The notes beneath the pieces are model-generated. The model saw nothing but the letters and a program-made list of their open reading frames with translations, was not told the origin of the DNA and searched no databases. From Heliopora coerulea (lineage: Eukaryota > Cnidaria > Anthozoa > Scleralcyonacea > Helioporidae), in assembly GCA_030142905.1 (NCBI GenBank), contig JASJOG010000096.1:62001-126000 (forward strand): a DNA stretch of 64,000 bases, in the 5' to 3' direction. This document shows positions 11,863 to 23,179 of this stretch, piece by piece (the first letter of the stretch is position 1; each line of letters begins with the position of its first letter). The translations under genes were made by a program, and so were the position numbers.

Positions 11863-12666
11863 ATATTAATCTTTCCTTGTCAGCTTTCGAGAACAGAATG
11901 AGCTCTTTATTGACGAAGTTTGTGTAGGTGATACTCTTGGTTCCAGGACCGTACAGATAGATCTAGAATGAAAAAAATTAAATTAACAACTATGACCACT
12001 TGACTTACGCTTAGCATACGGTTTAATATGAACATGGATACTTCTTTTTTCGGTAACTGTTTCTTGTCCGGGTCTAGCCCATGAAATTATTGCCTGACTA
12101 AACCTGTCCACCAGCCACCACCACGTAGTCTACACCTATCTCTATACTACCTTATGCCACATAAGCAAGAAGGTGCAAACTTTTTCTCTTTCATCGTGAA
12201 CTAATCTACAAGCGAGAGTTGCTCTAGTATTTAGCTCTTTTTGAGTGAAACGACCGAGAAACTTACAACTGCTGGAGCAGTCTGAAAAACTGGACTAAAG
12301 GACGGAGCCTTACCTTAAAACTTGCACTATAGTTCATCAAAATTTTCGATGCCATTAAATTTCTCATTTCAGCTTGGAGGGGAGGGTTATGAAAAACCGG
12401 ATTGAAGCCATGCATGTTAACCGACGGTAAGGTTAAGTTAACTTAACGGATCATAGGTTAAAAGCAATATTAGTAGAGGGCGTACCTACTACAGCAGGTT
12501 GTTCTACCTCCTCGTTTGTTCGCTTAATTGAGTAGATTAAACTCCGTATTTTAATCTCAAATTTTTTGACTAAATTAGTTGATTTTGTCATATAATGTCA
12601 GATATTGAAATGCTTTATTCGCATGATTTGAAGGAACTTATGAATATGAACCTCACTAAAGGACAA

Positions 12667-12815
12667 TGTTTACACGGGCAATTTTAGGTATCCTGACAAA
12701 TGCGATCGAGTGGATAGACTTGCGGATCATTTGTCCAAAGCCATACGGTACAATACTTTCTCAATCGCATGCTTCAGGATGAGAAAAATCGCAAGAAGAA
12801 TCGCCCGTGTAAACA
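12667..12815. mobile_element. Short MITE with TGTTTACACGGGC termini
   Basis: 13-bp perfect terminal inverted repeats at 12667-12679 and 12803-12815. The subterminal sequences are also partly complementary (GCGAT, TCCTGA). No clear target duplication. Confidence 0.6.
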
Positions 12816-14426
12816 GCGCTTAAGAATGTTAAATAAGGTATTCCATAGCGTCAAAACGTCACAGAGCAAATGCGCCAATCGCCAATCGCCAATCACAAAC
12901 TACCTTAGCCACACGCTTTAGTAGTATGTTGAATTTATCACTGCTGCTTACGTCAGGTAGCCCCGCTTCTGATCGGGTCTTCCGTTCCTCCAGTTGTGCT
13001 GTCAGCCACTGTTTACGTTCGTTGATCTTCTTTTTACTGAACGCCCAAAGAAAGTCCTTCCAGCGTTAAGAAATTGATAATTATAGGAAGCTTTTGCAAA
13101 CATGACGGGAACGTCACCTATGACATTTCCTTTTAACAGAATAAATACAAGGTAACAAATGATAATTAGCCTCCAGAGTATTCTTGACGTCTTCGTTGTT
13201 CTGCACACGACGTCACCAAAGGTATTTTTACGTTCCCACAAAATCGGGAACAGTTATAAATTAGAGAGATCTTGGTTGTTTTGAAGTTAAAACGTTTGAG
13301 TAGAATTTCTCAAAGCGTTGTAGAAGAGGTATAATCACGTTCAGAGTATCGCCCAACCACTGGTTGGTTTCCTTTCGCTGAATGCCACAACATAACTATT
13401 TTCCTGATCACCATCGCCATCCCCGCTAGCTAATGTAAAACTCTCACGATGAAGCTTAGACTTGCTGTAACTGTTAGAGGAGAATGTCATTACATACATG
13501 TTATCGGTTGGTTATTATTTTATGATAAACATATATGTAATAATCGGTCTTTCAGCAGTCCTGAAAATGGGTTCTTAAGGGTAGTCACAAGCGACGGGAT
13601 AAAGAATGGTTAGCGATAATCGTACTGTGTGGCCCTCAGCTTTTGAATTCCTCCCTTGCAAACACTTCATCTGTTCATGACTAGAAACATTACGAGGTAC
13701 ATGAAGGAAGTGGAGTGACTTTGGATGTTAGAGTAATGAGGGAACCAGACTGGCAGAACAAATTTTCAAAGGCACGATAAATTTTGGGGAGAAAACGAAT
13801 TTATTCACCTGGTACACATGTCACAACATTTTTTGCACGCTCGTGTTTCGATCATCATCCCCTTTTGTTTGGTACGAAGCTGGAGTCGAGGGTAGTAATC
13901 CTGATGGAAAGGGAAGAATATGGGTCAGGGGAACGTACCTACGCCAATAGCACGATTTGTGAAACATGCATAGAAATGGGAAAGACGTTCACAAATTCTC
14001 ACGCTTTCGCTTTCCATCATATTTGTCGTATGTCGAGGACTTTTACCACGAAAGATGGGAAGCGACGGATAGATGAAACGTCCAGCTGCTAGTACATGTT
14101 GCAGACGCATTTAAGGACTTAGTTCGTTACCAAACACTGTTTTCTTGGACAAGTTGAACTAATTTTTTTCAGGTCTCGGGAGTTTGATCTTTCACGGCAA
14201 TGCCCAATAGGATTGGCTGTGAAACTCCACTTGAGTACAGTGAATTTCCAATTTGCTTGACGTAGACATATGTCAGCGGCTTTTACGGAGAAGGAAAAAA
14301 AGAAGAAAAAAAAAAAAAGAATAAGCTTCGAAGCTGAGTGAAACTACCGCAGATATTCAACTACACAACACCTAGTTCCACTGGTCATAACAGGTTCTTC
14401 GCTAGTGATTCACCAGGCTGAAAACG

Positions 14427-14637
14427 TATGAGTGATATAAAAATCAAAGCTCAGCATATTACTCGATGAAAAGCCCAGAAACACGGGTAAAGGAAATATG
14501 TTACAACTGTAATAAATAATAGTATATAATAATATTAAATAATAAATGTAATGTAATAAATATTATACTTCATTTACCCGTGTTTCATGGCTTTTCTCCA
14601 AGGAATATGCTGGGCTTTCATTTTTATATTACGCATA
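14427..14637. repeat. Inverted repeat / foldback element
   Basis: Arms of about 65 bp (14427-14493 and 14571-14637) share ACACGGGTAAA, AAAAGCC and CAGCATATT with their complements, around an AT-rich centre. The terminal motif GCTGGGCTTT also occurs in the Penelope-type tail at 6600. Confidence 0.65.
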
Positions 14638-16743
14638 ACCGATTCTTAGTTTACAACTGTACAATAAGAAAAGGAAAGTGAGTTCTCGTAGTATAAATCT
14701 GAATGATCAATCTGTCCTGAAGTACTAAATTCTCACATTTTACCCAATAATTTGAAAACATGAATACTTGAAAATTTTCACCAGGAGCGTTCAGATAGAC
14801 TTTTTAACGAAAGAAGCTTTGACGTCAGAGTTGGCTATGTAAAAATTGCACAATCTTTCATCAAATTTCGATGACAGTTTTACTTTTACAGTCACGGGAA
14901 TGCTCTGGTTGCATTTTCCTAATTACATCTGTGGGTACATTGAAAACGTCTTGTTGGTCCATTTGTCTGAAAATTTCTTCTTCCCTCCTCCCTCCCCACT
15001 TTCAGATTTCTGGCTACAGTACATGACTGACTGGAAACACTCACAATAGGTTGCTTGTACTTGATTTAAATCTTGATTAAAGATTAAGCATCGTTTCTTT
15101 TTTCCACAAGAGGAGTCACGACGGAAATTATATTAACCTGATCTGTTTTAGAATGACGGAAACCTTCAGAGCACTACCTCTTGTCGTTGTGCTGTCATGA
15201 AGGCAAAGTATATTCTACCATTGAGTTTGTGTCAGGACCTTTCGCATGCAATTTCATCTGAAGGTTGGCAGAACTCTATATTATTCTTGAAATTGCCAAA
15301 AAAGTTTGTGTGAACAAATGGATCCTTGATTGATCTGTGAAACTAAAGGAACTTGAGTGGGTCACTGAACATGCTAACCAAGTGGAAAATCAATAGCCAT
15401 GATTTTAACCGACCAATATGACGAAGTTTCGCCATACTTACCAAGTATTAAGAGCTTCAGGGCTGAGTCAGATTATAGCTTTGTGAACAACATGAAGAAA
15501 AGTATTAGTTTTCTTCTTTTTATGGCAGTTTAGTAAGTTTACCCAAATACTGTCAATTTGGAGAATCTATAATATACATGTACATTTGTGCAACTTTTCA
15601 AACCCTGTGCATTTTGTAAGCCTGTATTTCTAACTGTGTAAGAATTATTCTAACTAACCAAGGAGCACCATTCTGTGGCTACTACAAGTCCTACTATTAT
15701 TGTACCTCATCCTTGCCCATTAGCATTTTTATGTCAAGACTTTCAGTTTGTCCACCATTTAATGAAATTTCCTTGCTTACATGCACCTGTCAAGATCAGG
15801 AGAACCAGAAAAATTGGTCAGTTTAATGTTGTAACACAAGTAGGTTGTCTGGTTTGTCTGGTAGCTCAGGTAGGTCTGAACATAATATACAGGCATAGTA
15901 TGTTACTTATTAGCTGGCTAGTCCATATAGAAAAATAATTTCACAAAGTCTCTAAAAATAGACCAAGCCTTGCTGCCTTGGGACATCTTTTGGGACTGTG
16001 AGAAAATATTTTTAAATACAGGCTAAGCACATAAAGTAAATACCATATTATTTATTTTTCTATTCTGTGTTATGGTAAAACCCTGACAGCTGGAAGTCAA
16101 ATTCTACAAAAATAGTGGACATTATATTGAAATGTTTAGGGCATTAATGCCAATAGTCAAAAGAGTTTTTCAGGTGGGTTCTGTTGGCTGTGATCAAATA
16201 TTATAAAAAGCCACTCACTGATCCAGCCAGTCAAATTGCAAATGTCACCTCTGAACCCACACCTGTGGTATGCATTAGGATTGTATTGATACAGCATAGG
16301 ACGTAATATGTAACTGCCAAACCAATCTTCCCTAAATGATCATTTTTATGTAGTCCAGGGACATGATTTCCCCCCAGAATGTCCAGTACACAAGTTTGCT
16401 AGTTTCTATGAGAAAAATAATTGGCTTCTTAATCTAGAGGAACTTTTAGGTGGCCTTTTCCAGGGTTCTGCCCATGACTGTCCAAGTACCTGGTACCTGC
16501 AGGCTCAGAGTCATACCACCTGAAGTCACCAGACAATCTGTTATGATTTTGAATGGATATTATGGTATATTTAACCAAGTCACCAGCAGGTATTTGTGTG
16601 TGTGCTGCAGTGCTAAATTTTACCAAATAATGTTCAATGTGTTTTAAGAACTTAACACATGAATGCAAGCTGCTCAGTTTGATTCAAAGTAAATTTAAAT
16701 GTTCTGAATAATGTTTTGGTATCCTTGCACTTTATTGACTACT

Positions 16744-16957
16744 GAGGTTCGAGTTATCGAGGGGAAAATTATAAAGAAAATAAGATGAAGGGAAAACAAT
16801 TTCACTTTGACTTAGAGGGCGAGTTATCGAGGGTTCGACTTACCGAGGGCAAAATCACAGCAAAAGTATAAAGCAGATCCAGGGAAATCGAATTTGATTC
16901 AAGTTAGCTCAAGCTTCGAGCTATCGAGGGTTCGAGTTATCGGGAATAAACTGTAGG
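16744..16957 (+). repeat. Cluster of GTTCGAGTTATCGAGGG motifs
   Basis: At least five direct copies or variants of TTCGAGTTATCGAGGG at 16746, 16807, 16824, 16914 and 16930. Such motifs are common at the ends of pogo/Tc1-type elements, but both ends read in the same direction here, so this is a fragment or rearranged unit. Confidence 0.5.
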
Positions 16958-18390
16958 TCCTTTGTGGTGTTCAACTTAAACCGAAATCCAATGCGTTCCC
17001 CAAAGACGTTGTAGTAACATTAGATACTTGATAAAGGTTACTCTTTGTTTTAGCTGATACAGTTTTTATTCTTCAAGAATGGTTTGCGTGAAGAAGAATT
17101 GTTTCCAATTTAAGGGTCTGCCCCCGTTCTAAACTCGCACCAAGATTGTGTGTACTGAGAAGTTATTAGAAATACCATACTTTGGGTTATCCTCTTCCCT
17201 GAGTCAAGTTTTTATCTGTCAAGTCACACGGATCTCGTGAAATCAATTTGTAATCAATGCTGTACATATCAGAGTTGTCCCTAGCAGGACAGCTGAGCAT
17301 TTAAGTTGTGAATAGCTGTTTCACCCCAGGGTTACTCTACCCTATAAGCGGCTGCTATTCCAGAATAACCATTTCCTCCTTCGTGACAGATAAGCGGTTT
17401 CTCACCTAAAAAATCTTCTGCGTTACACAACCTTAAAATTCATTTCGTTATTCTAGTGGTTCTCGTCTGTTTTGGTTGAACGCCCATCTGCCTCATACGG
17501 AAACATTTCCTCAGCCTACTATGCACGCTCAGTCCCAAGTCTGTGCCCGCCCCAGTGCCTAACCCCAGATCAATACAGACTAAATATTAGCTATTGCCCA
17601 GTTAGTGAGTCAGTATTATATTTTATACTGACACTAAATGACTGCAGGAGGAACAGTGGCGTACCCAGTCGGGTGGTACGTTCTGTTCGGACCGGTACAA
17701 AATTTTCTTCATGAAAACACAAAATCTCTCCAGACAAACTGTTGATGTGACGAACAACATAAGCATTGTTTCTGCGAATTAATGAAAACTAGGAATTCCG
17801 TCAATATTTGCAAGAACAAGGCTTTAGTTTCATGCCAGTGTTATGTAAGCACTTCAAAAAAATTCTCAATTTGGTAGCGGCCTGAATTCGTACCGGTCTC
17901 ATGTAAACGTGAACTAAGATTTCACTTCGTCAAACGTTTTATGAAACCATATATCGTGCTTCGAGAATGGAGTAGTGGAATCACACAGTCACGTAACCCG
18001 CTATATCTTTTTTAATTTTAACTTATAAACTCATTGACTTTATCCCTGCTTATTTTTCAACCACCCACCTTCTCCACCCACTTCCCTGTCTCCGGCGCCT
18101 TTTCCTTCCTTCCTTCCCTATCTTCCACATTCTTCCTTTACATTCCTCTGCTTGCTTTCTTGTAACTTTTCTATCCTCCTGGTTGTCTGCCTTCTAAGAG
18201 TTATCTGTATTGCTGTTCTATTTCTCTTCCTGCTCCTTTCTTCTTTTACTCTCTATGCACCCTCTTTTGCCGTCCATTTCTCCCTCTTTACGTCTCTCCA
18301 TCCATACTTCTTTGTAGCCGTTCGTCCGTCCTTGTATCCTTTCATCTACAGATCTATGCTTGAATCTGCACCGTCCTGACCCTTCCTCTC

Positions 18391-18866
18391 CCGTCCATCC
18401 ATCGATCCATCGATCTATCCATCCATCGATCCATCGATCTATCCATCAATCCATCCATCCATCCATGAAATCATCCATCCGGCGATATATTCGTCCATGA
18501 ATATATCTATCCATCCGTCCATTTAATATTATCCAGACCCATCCCATTTTGTCCACCTCGTCCATTCCATTCCATGCCATGCCATCAAACCAATCTATCT
18601 AATTCCATTCATCCCTTTCCATTCCGTCCCATTCACCTATCCAGTACTACCCCATCCCCTCCCATTCCATCCATGCATCCATCGTTCCATCCAACCAATC
18701 CGTCTAATCCCATCCATCTATCCCATTTAATCCCATTCTATCCCATCCATCCCATCTCATTCTACCCATCTGATCCTACCCCGTCCCAGCGAACCAATCC
18801 ATCCAATTCCCATCCATCTTATCCCATCCCATCCTGTCCTATCCCATCCATTCCTCCATCCATCCG
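18391..18866 (+). repeat. Degenerate (CCAT)n low-complexity tract
   Basis: About 475 bp built from ATCC/CCAT/CCATT units, grading into CCCATCCCATT-type variants. The open frames across it are repeat artefacts. Confidence 0.9.
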
Positions 18867-18938
18867 GAGCCTGAAGATGTCAATTACTTGAGAATTTCTT
18901 TGTCATATTTCACTTCTCTTTTTTTAATTTACCAACAG

Positions 18939-19232
18939 CAAAACCGGAAATTACGTCCTTTACAAGTGCTGAACTTGGTAATGGTAGTATAATCCTAACG
19001 TGCAAAGCCAGTCAACGAATTCCCACAATTTACTTCATGATATTTAAGAGGCGCTATCTTAGTGATGTCAAGAATGGAATCAAAATAATTACAAAAGTAT
19101 CCAGTAATACCGCTGGAGTCTACAAATGTATCGCTGTAAATGTTATTGGGAATTCTTCCAAAGAATTAAATATTACGTACAGAGAATTGGAAAGAACGAC
19201 CCTACCGCCTGGCACTAAGTCTAGTTCTACCG
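18939..19232 (+). CDS. Single immunoglobulin-like domain exon
   Basis: Acceptor ACCAACAG then an open exon to ACCG|GTAAAA. The translation contains KPEITSFTS, TCKAS (first Cys), an FKRR strand, SNTAGVYKCIAVN (the D-x-A-G-x-Y-x-C type signature with Ser/Asn in place of Asp), and NSSKELNITY. This fits an I-set/C2 Ig domain of about 90 residues, followed by the beginning of a Thr/Ser/Pro-rich linker. Phase in is 2 leading bases; phase out is 1. No other exon of the gene was recognised nearby, and a TIR element begins 46 bp after the donor. It could belong to a larger adhesion or receptor gene or be an orphan exon. Confidence 0.65.
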
Positions 19233-19277
19233 GTAAAAAAAAATGCTAATATAATTAAATTTCATGAATAAAATTGG

Positions 19278-20121
19278 CTGGACTGCAGTTTAGCGGACCC
19301 ATTGAACTCTGAAAAGACTGGAACGATACCTGCAATCTGTATTTTGAACTCATCATGGAGGCTGACAGGTAGGTCAATTTGTAGGTCAACCCAGTTCCCT
19401 ACTCGATAAAACACGCAACCTCTGGCGAAAACTTAGCCTAAATTACGCATTTGTTGATAGTTTTCTTTTTTAAACAAAGGACAATGTCGGTAGGACTGCA
19501 TAATTGTCAAAAGTAACTGTCAATGAAAAGTAAGGGTTCAATACAACTTTTCCTCACGCGTGTTTTCGACCAATCGTGGGACTGGTATAACGAGGTATAG
19601 TTCCAGTCCTTTTAGTGTTCAACGAGCCGACCCACTTTGCCGCTGGTCGTGGTTGCGGGGTCAGTGGGTAAGCAAGGCATCGTTTAGCGGGGAAATTATG
19701 CATGCGAACGCACGTGAAAGTATATAATTATACATTCGATTATTTGGAATGAAGGAGACAAAGAGTATCGTGAAGAGACGAGAACTATTGACTTTCTCAT
19801 TAACTACATAATTATGGTTAGGGTTAGAGTTTAGGTTTGGTCTGGTAAGAATGTTAGACCTTGATGAAGAAGCAGTGATATAAGTGGGATTTTAGCTGGC
19901 AGGTCAAACAGTAAGCCATTTTCGAGTAGTAACATCCTCACAAAATATTCGCGTCTATTTTTTCAATTTGCAGATATTTCCATTAATTAGCCACATTTTA
20001 GGTTGCGTGGCGAAAACATTGAGCTTCTGTGTTTAAATTTATCACCAAAAGTTCGTTTCCTTTACGGTGCCTAAGGCAAAGAACCAGCGGCAAGGTGGGT
20101 CCGCTAAACTGCAATAGTCCC
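19278..20121. mobile_element. Mutator-like TIR element, non-autonomous, 844 bp
   Basis: The ends carry GCAGTTTAGCGGACCCA and its complement TGGGTCCGCTAAACTGC. The flanks are ATAAAATTGG on both sides (19268-19277 and 20122-20131), a 10-bp target duplication in the range used by MULEs. Internally there is a second GTTTAGCGG and a run containing GCCGCTGGTCG. No transposase frame. Confidence 0.65.
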
Positions 20122-20236
20122 ATAAAATTGGTAAAACTAAATAAATAAAATAAATAATACACTAATTTCCATTTCGAAATATGTAGTGAAATAATGAACA
20201 GTTGTTCACCTAAGTGGAGTTGAATAGTGAATACAC

Positions 20237-20842
20237 TTTTAGCATATACCTCGCATAGTTCTTGTCACATATATTTTTTTTAATTTTTAAAACAGTTTTA
20301 CGGAATGTCAGCTTGTCGTCCACTCATCATTTGTAAACAAAACACTTTGAAACACATCTTGAGTGCATTTATCGCTAAAAAGTAAAAGAAATACATATCT
20401 TTGAATACATTTGCTTTTTTGGTGTTGTCTTGCACGGCGACTTTGTTTATTAAAAAAAAATATTCTTCCATAACATAAACAAAACTGGACACCATCTTGT
20501 TTCGCTCGAAGGTGAATAGTGCAGAATATTCCGGGACAGAGTAACCAATTAAATCAGATTGTGCCAAAAAGCACTATTTACCTGCGAGTTTTACGCTAAC
20601 TTTTTTAAATAAACGAAGCCGCCGTGTAAAACAATTGAAAAATAGCAACGAAATTTGGCAATTAAGTATTCAAATATATCTATTTCTTCTACTTTTTAGT
20701 GATAAATGCGCTCAGGATATATTCAAAATGGTTTGTTTACGAATGATGAGTGGCCGAATATCCAACGTTCCGTAAAATTGTTTTCCAAATTTTAAAAGAA
20801 ATTTATATATGTGAAAGCAAATACGTGAGGTATTTGCTAATA
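20237..20842. repeat. Foldback element, arms about 175 bp
   Basis: 20237-20415 is an imperfect inverted copy of 20665-20842. Shared motifs include ACTCATCATT, GTAAACAAA, GCGCATTTATC or its variant, and AAAAAGTA. The centre holds no recognisable gene. Confidence 0.7.
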
Positions 20843-20954
20843 CAATTTTGGTGAATAGTGTAAATATCCTCGAGTATTATATACGTGGAATGAAAGCCAG
20901 AGACATGCATTCTTAGGAAAATTTTTAGATTTTAGAAATCTTTGATATTTTGCC

Positions 20955-21405
20955 TTGCTTCTACAACTTAAATACATCTCTTGCTGTTCATTACCAGGAA
21001 ATATACGATCATTAACGCCAACCTCGAAGTCATTAACGCAATAATACATTCATTTTATTCAATTGACATTCACCAGCGTACATACGCCACCATTTGCATC
21101 GAAGGGCATTCTATCGCACTAACAGACGACCATTAACACCATTCTACTGTACATTAGGGATGATAAAATTTCAATTATAGAAGAGAAATATCTTGCCTAA
21201 ATGAAGTTTTATTATCCCTAATGTATAGTAGAATGGTGTTAAAGGTCGTCTATTGGTACTATAGAATGCCCTTCCAAACAAATGGTAGCGTATCTACGCT
21301 GGTGAACATCGGTTGAATAAAATGAATGTATTTTTGCGTTAATGAGTCTGAAGTTGGCGTTCATGGTAGTATATTTTTTGGTAATGACCAGCAAAAGGTG
21401 TAGTA
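20955..21405. repeat. Long palindrome, arms about 215 bp
   Basis: 20955-21172 and 21186-21405 are inverted copies (AACGCCAACCTC, ATACATTCATTTTATTC, GACGACCATTAACACC and complements). A third, single-arm copy lies at 22266-22478. Confidence 0.75.
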
Positions 21406-21771
21406 CGCCAGTCAACTTCATGTACATTACGCCACAGACGAACGCAAACCATCTATAGTACAGAAAATTTTGGCTAAATGTTTAATTGTGGATATCACAG
21501 GTGCAGTGGAAACGAACGCGCCAACGAGGACCTCTACCCTGAAGAATGAAAGTAACATAAATTCGACAGATCCATGTATGTACATATAGACTGTAGACTC
21601 TCTGGGCAGATTATTTAAACGCAGAGTCCAAGAGTCAATTCAAGAATGATGCGCAGCAATAAATACGAACTCCACACACACGTATTGCAAACAATAACTT
21701 TAATTCCAATACAAGACGCTTGAGAATAGAATTGATAAGGTTGGTTGGTTGATTGGAATGGTGATATTATG

Positions 21772-21812
21772 AAACGGTGAAACGGTAGAACGGTGAAACG
21801 GTAGAACGGGTT
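21772..21812 (+). repeat. Minisatellite of GAAACGGTAGAACGGT units
   Basis: Alternating GTGAAACG and GTAGAACG half-units, about five in tandem. Confidence 0.8.
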
Positions 21813-22265
21813 CGAACTACAGAATTTGGAAAGGAATTACATCAATTACAAGTGTGCGCGACTAATATGTGCATGAATACAATGAATACATAACATAATT
21901 AAAACTAAAGCAATAAAAGGTAATGAGCAACTATTTTGACAATACATATATGTAACTTACTTTGGTTGGCGCACACCAAGCTTGAATAGATATAGATATT
22001 TAGTACTGTAGATTGTTTTTACTTAAAATAGAATGCTAGCGTTCAGACGCTCTGATAGACTTGAATGAAAAAACTGACATGTGATACCTTAAGTTTATGC
22101 TAATATTATAGTGCGTGCATTACGTCACCAAAGATCTGGCAACATGTCAAGGTGCGTTTCAAACCTACATAGACTAGTTTTGTATTGAAGTTTATGTATT
22201 TTATCTGCTATACCTTTTGCTGTTCATTGCCAAAAAATATACTATCATAAACGCCAACCTTAAAC

Positions 22266-22478
22266 TTACACCTTTTGCTGTTCACTACCAGAAAATATAC
22301 TATCATTAACGCCAACCTCAAATTTATTAACGCAAAAATACATTCATTTTATTCAATCGACATTCACTAACGTAGATACGCAACCATTTGTATCAAAGGG
22401 CATTCGATAGCGCCAATAGACGACCATTAACACCATTCTGCTATACATTACGGGTAATAAAATTTCAATTAGGCAAGA
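22266..22478. repeat. Single-arm copy of the 20955 palindrome family
   Basis: Same order of motifs as one arm of 20955-21405. Just before it, 22206-22265 repeats the first 50 bases (TTTTGCTGTTCA to AACGCCAACCT), so this copy has a partial tandem duplication. Confidence 0.7.
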
Positions 22479-22580
22479 TATTTTTCTTGTGTAACCTAAG
22501 TTAAAATGTTTTTCCAAGACTTGCAACGTATTCCTCAGTATGGTTTTTGAATCAAGTTGACCTGGCAAATTTTACCCTAA

Positions 22581-23048
22581 TCCCCTCGCCCACCCAGCGA
22601 AGCGCAGTGCAAGGGCCGAAGGCCGGAGCGGGCGAGGGTACTAATCTTGACGTGCGTGGAGTCCTGTTACACGCGTGGTGACTAGGGAGAAAAATTTTCG
22701 CTTTGTGTATGTATATATATACATATATATATATATCCATGGGTTCCGGTCACTCAAAATTGCCGTGTGCCAGCTCGGAGACTGGTATGTTGTTGAACAA
22801 ACCGTACTTAGGTACCGTATTGAAGCAAATCGATTTGGTCTCGTTCTTTTTCCCCTTGTATGGATCTCTCGCAAATTGTTTACATTATTTGAACACTGAA
22901 GCCAGTAAATGATTTAAGACCGGCAAAGGAAATGGCTTTCTTGGTGCCTGCGGCTGGTTTCGCCACTTCAGTAACTGGACAATTTATGACTTGACAGAGC
23001 AGTTCTCAAAGTTAGCTCCTTGGAATGTGCATTTGCCAACTGTTGACT
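22581..23048 (+). repeat. Dispersed repeat, copy A
   Basis: A 470-bp unit more than 90 percent similar by eye to 35360-35832. Order: a GC-rich CCCTCGCCC start (here with an extra GGGCGAGGG hairpin), ACGTGCGTG, a (TA)n run, a 57-codon ORF, and a shared 3' part ending GCATTTGCCAAC. No terminal repeats seen. The family is unknown to me. Confidence 0.75.
22739..22912 (+). CDS. Small ORF in repeat copy A (57 aa), function unknown
   Basis: Begins MGSGHSKLPCASS and ends HYLNTEASK. The start MGxxxSK resembles an N-myristoylation signal. A hydrophobic middle (LVSFFFPLYGSL) follows. Copy B has the same length and stop. There are five amino-acid differences against two silent ones, so selection on the protein is not evident. 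It may be only a repeat-borne frame. Confidence 0.3.
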   Translation: MGSGHSKLPCASSETGMLLNKPYLGTVLKQIDLVSFFFPLYGSLANCLHYLNTEASK

Positions 23049-23179
23049 TACCTTTACGAATATCGTCGTTTTTGGCACAACTTAATTTCCTCACGTCAAA
23101 TGTGTTCTCGTCAGAGTCACACCTACAATAACAACACTTGTCGCCCTGTCCAGGATAATTCTTATAGCAGCTGGAATTA

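Larger units (their letters stand above)
1511..13036 (-). pseudogene. TOP2: DNA topoisomerase II, 5'-truncated and disabled copy (12 exons)
   Basis: Type IIA topoisomerase, the nuclear enzyme that passes one DNA duplex through a transient double-strand break. Exons, in transcription order: 13036-12952, 11962-11848, 11126-11005, 10208-9828, 9580-9381, 5816-5680, 5586-5391, 4332-4088, 3671-3588, 3302-2981, 2494-2390, 1732-1511. Seen: the winged-helix segment ending HHGEQSLA, the catalytic Arg-Tyr in SSRYIFTKL (Tyr codon 10079-10077), PIGQFGTQIHGGKD, EYHTDTTV, and the C-terminal KPPVKY followed by an Asp-rich tail. The ATPase domain and TOPRIM domain (EGDSA, DxDxDG) were not found upstream. Lesions: TAA at 5718-5716 where the family has Lys; the acceptor before 4332 reads AC, and the next AG gives a stop; an extra A in the run at 3002-3005, which must be removed to recover the KASSSSKQ frame and the phase of the next exon; and one surplus base at the 9381/5816 junction, avoidable only with a weak GTATAA donor. 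Conservation is otherwise high, so inactivation looks recent, or this is a poor assembly copy. The identity is firm; the pseudogene call is inference. Confidence 0.85.
13037..18938. other. No gene recognised between the TOP2-like copy and the Ig exon
   Basis: This is where the missing topoisomerase ATPase/TOPRIM exons would be expected on the minus strand. None was recognised. The overlapping ORFs at 13784-14110 and 16429-16668 show no domain. Recognisable structure is limited to the repeats listed separately at 14427, 16744 and 18391. Confidence 0.45.

Noticed and set aside
13375..13425. A minus-strand stretch reading DQENSYVVAFS, similar to the topoisomerase segment just before the 13036 exon
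   Set aside because: The resemblance is short, the following bases are CG instead of a GT donor, and no further upstream TOP2 sequence joins it.
18152..18891. ORFs rich in Pro, Ser and His
   Set aside because: Translation of the CCAT low-complexity tract and the adjoining pyrimidine-rich sequence.
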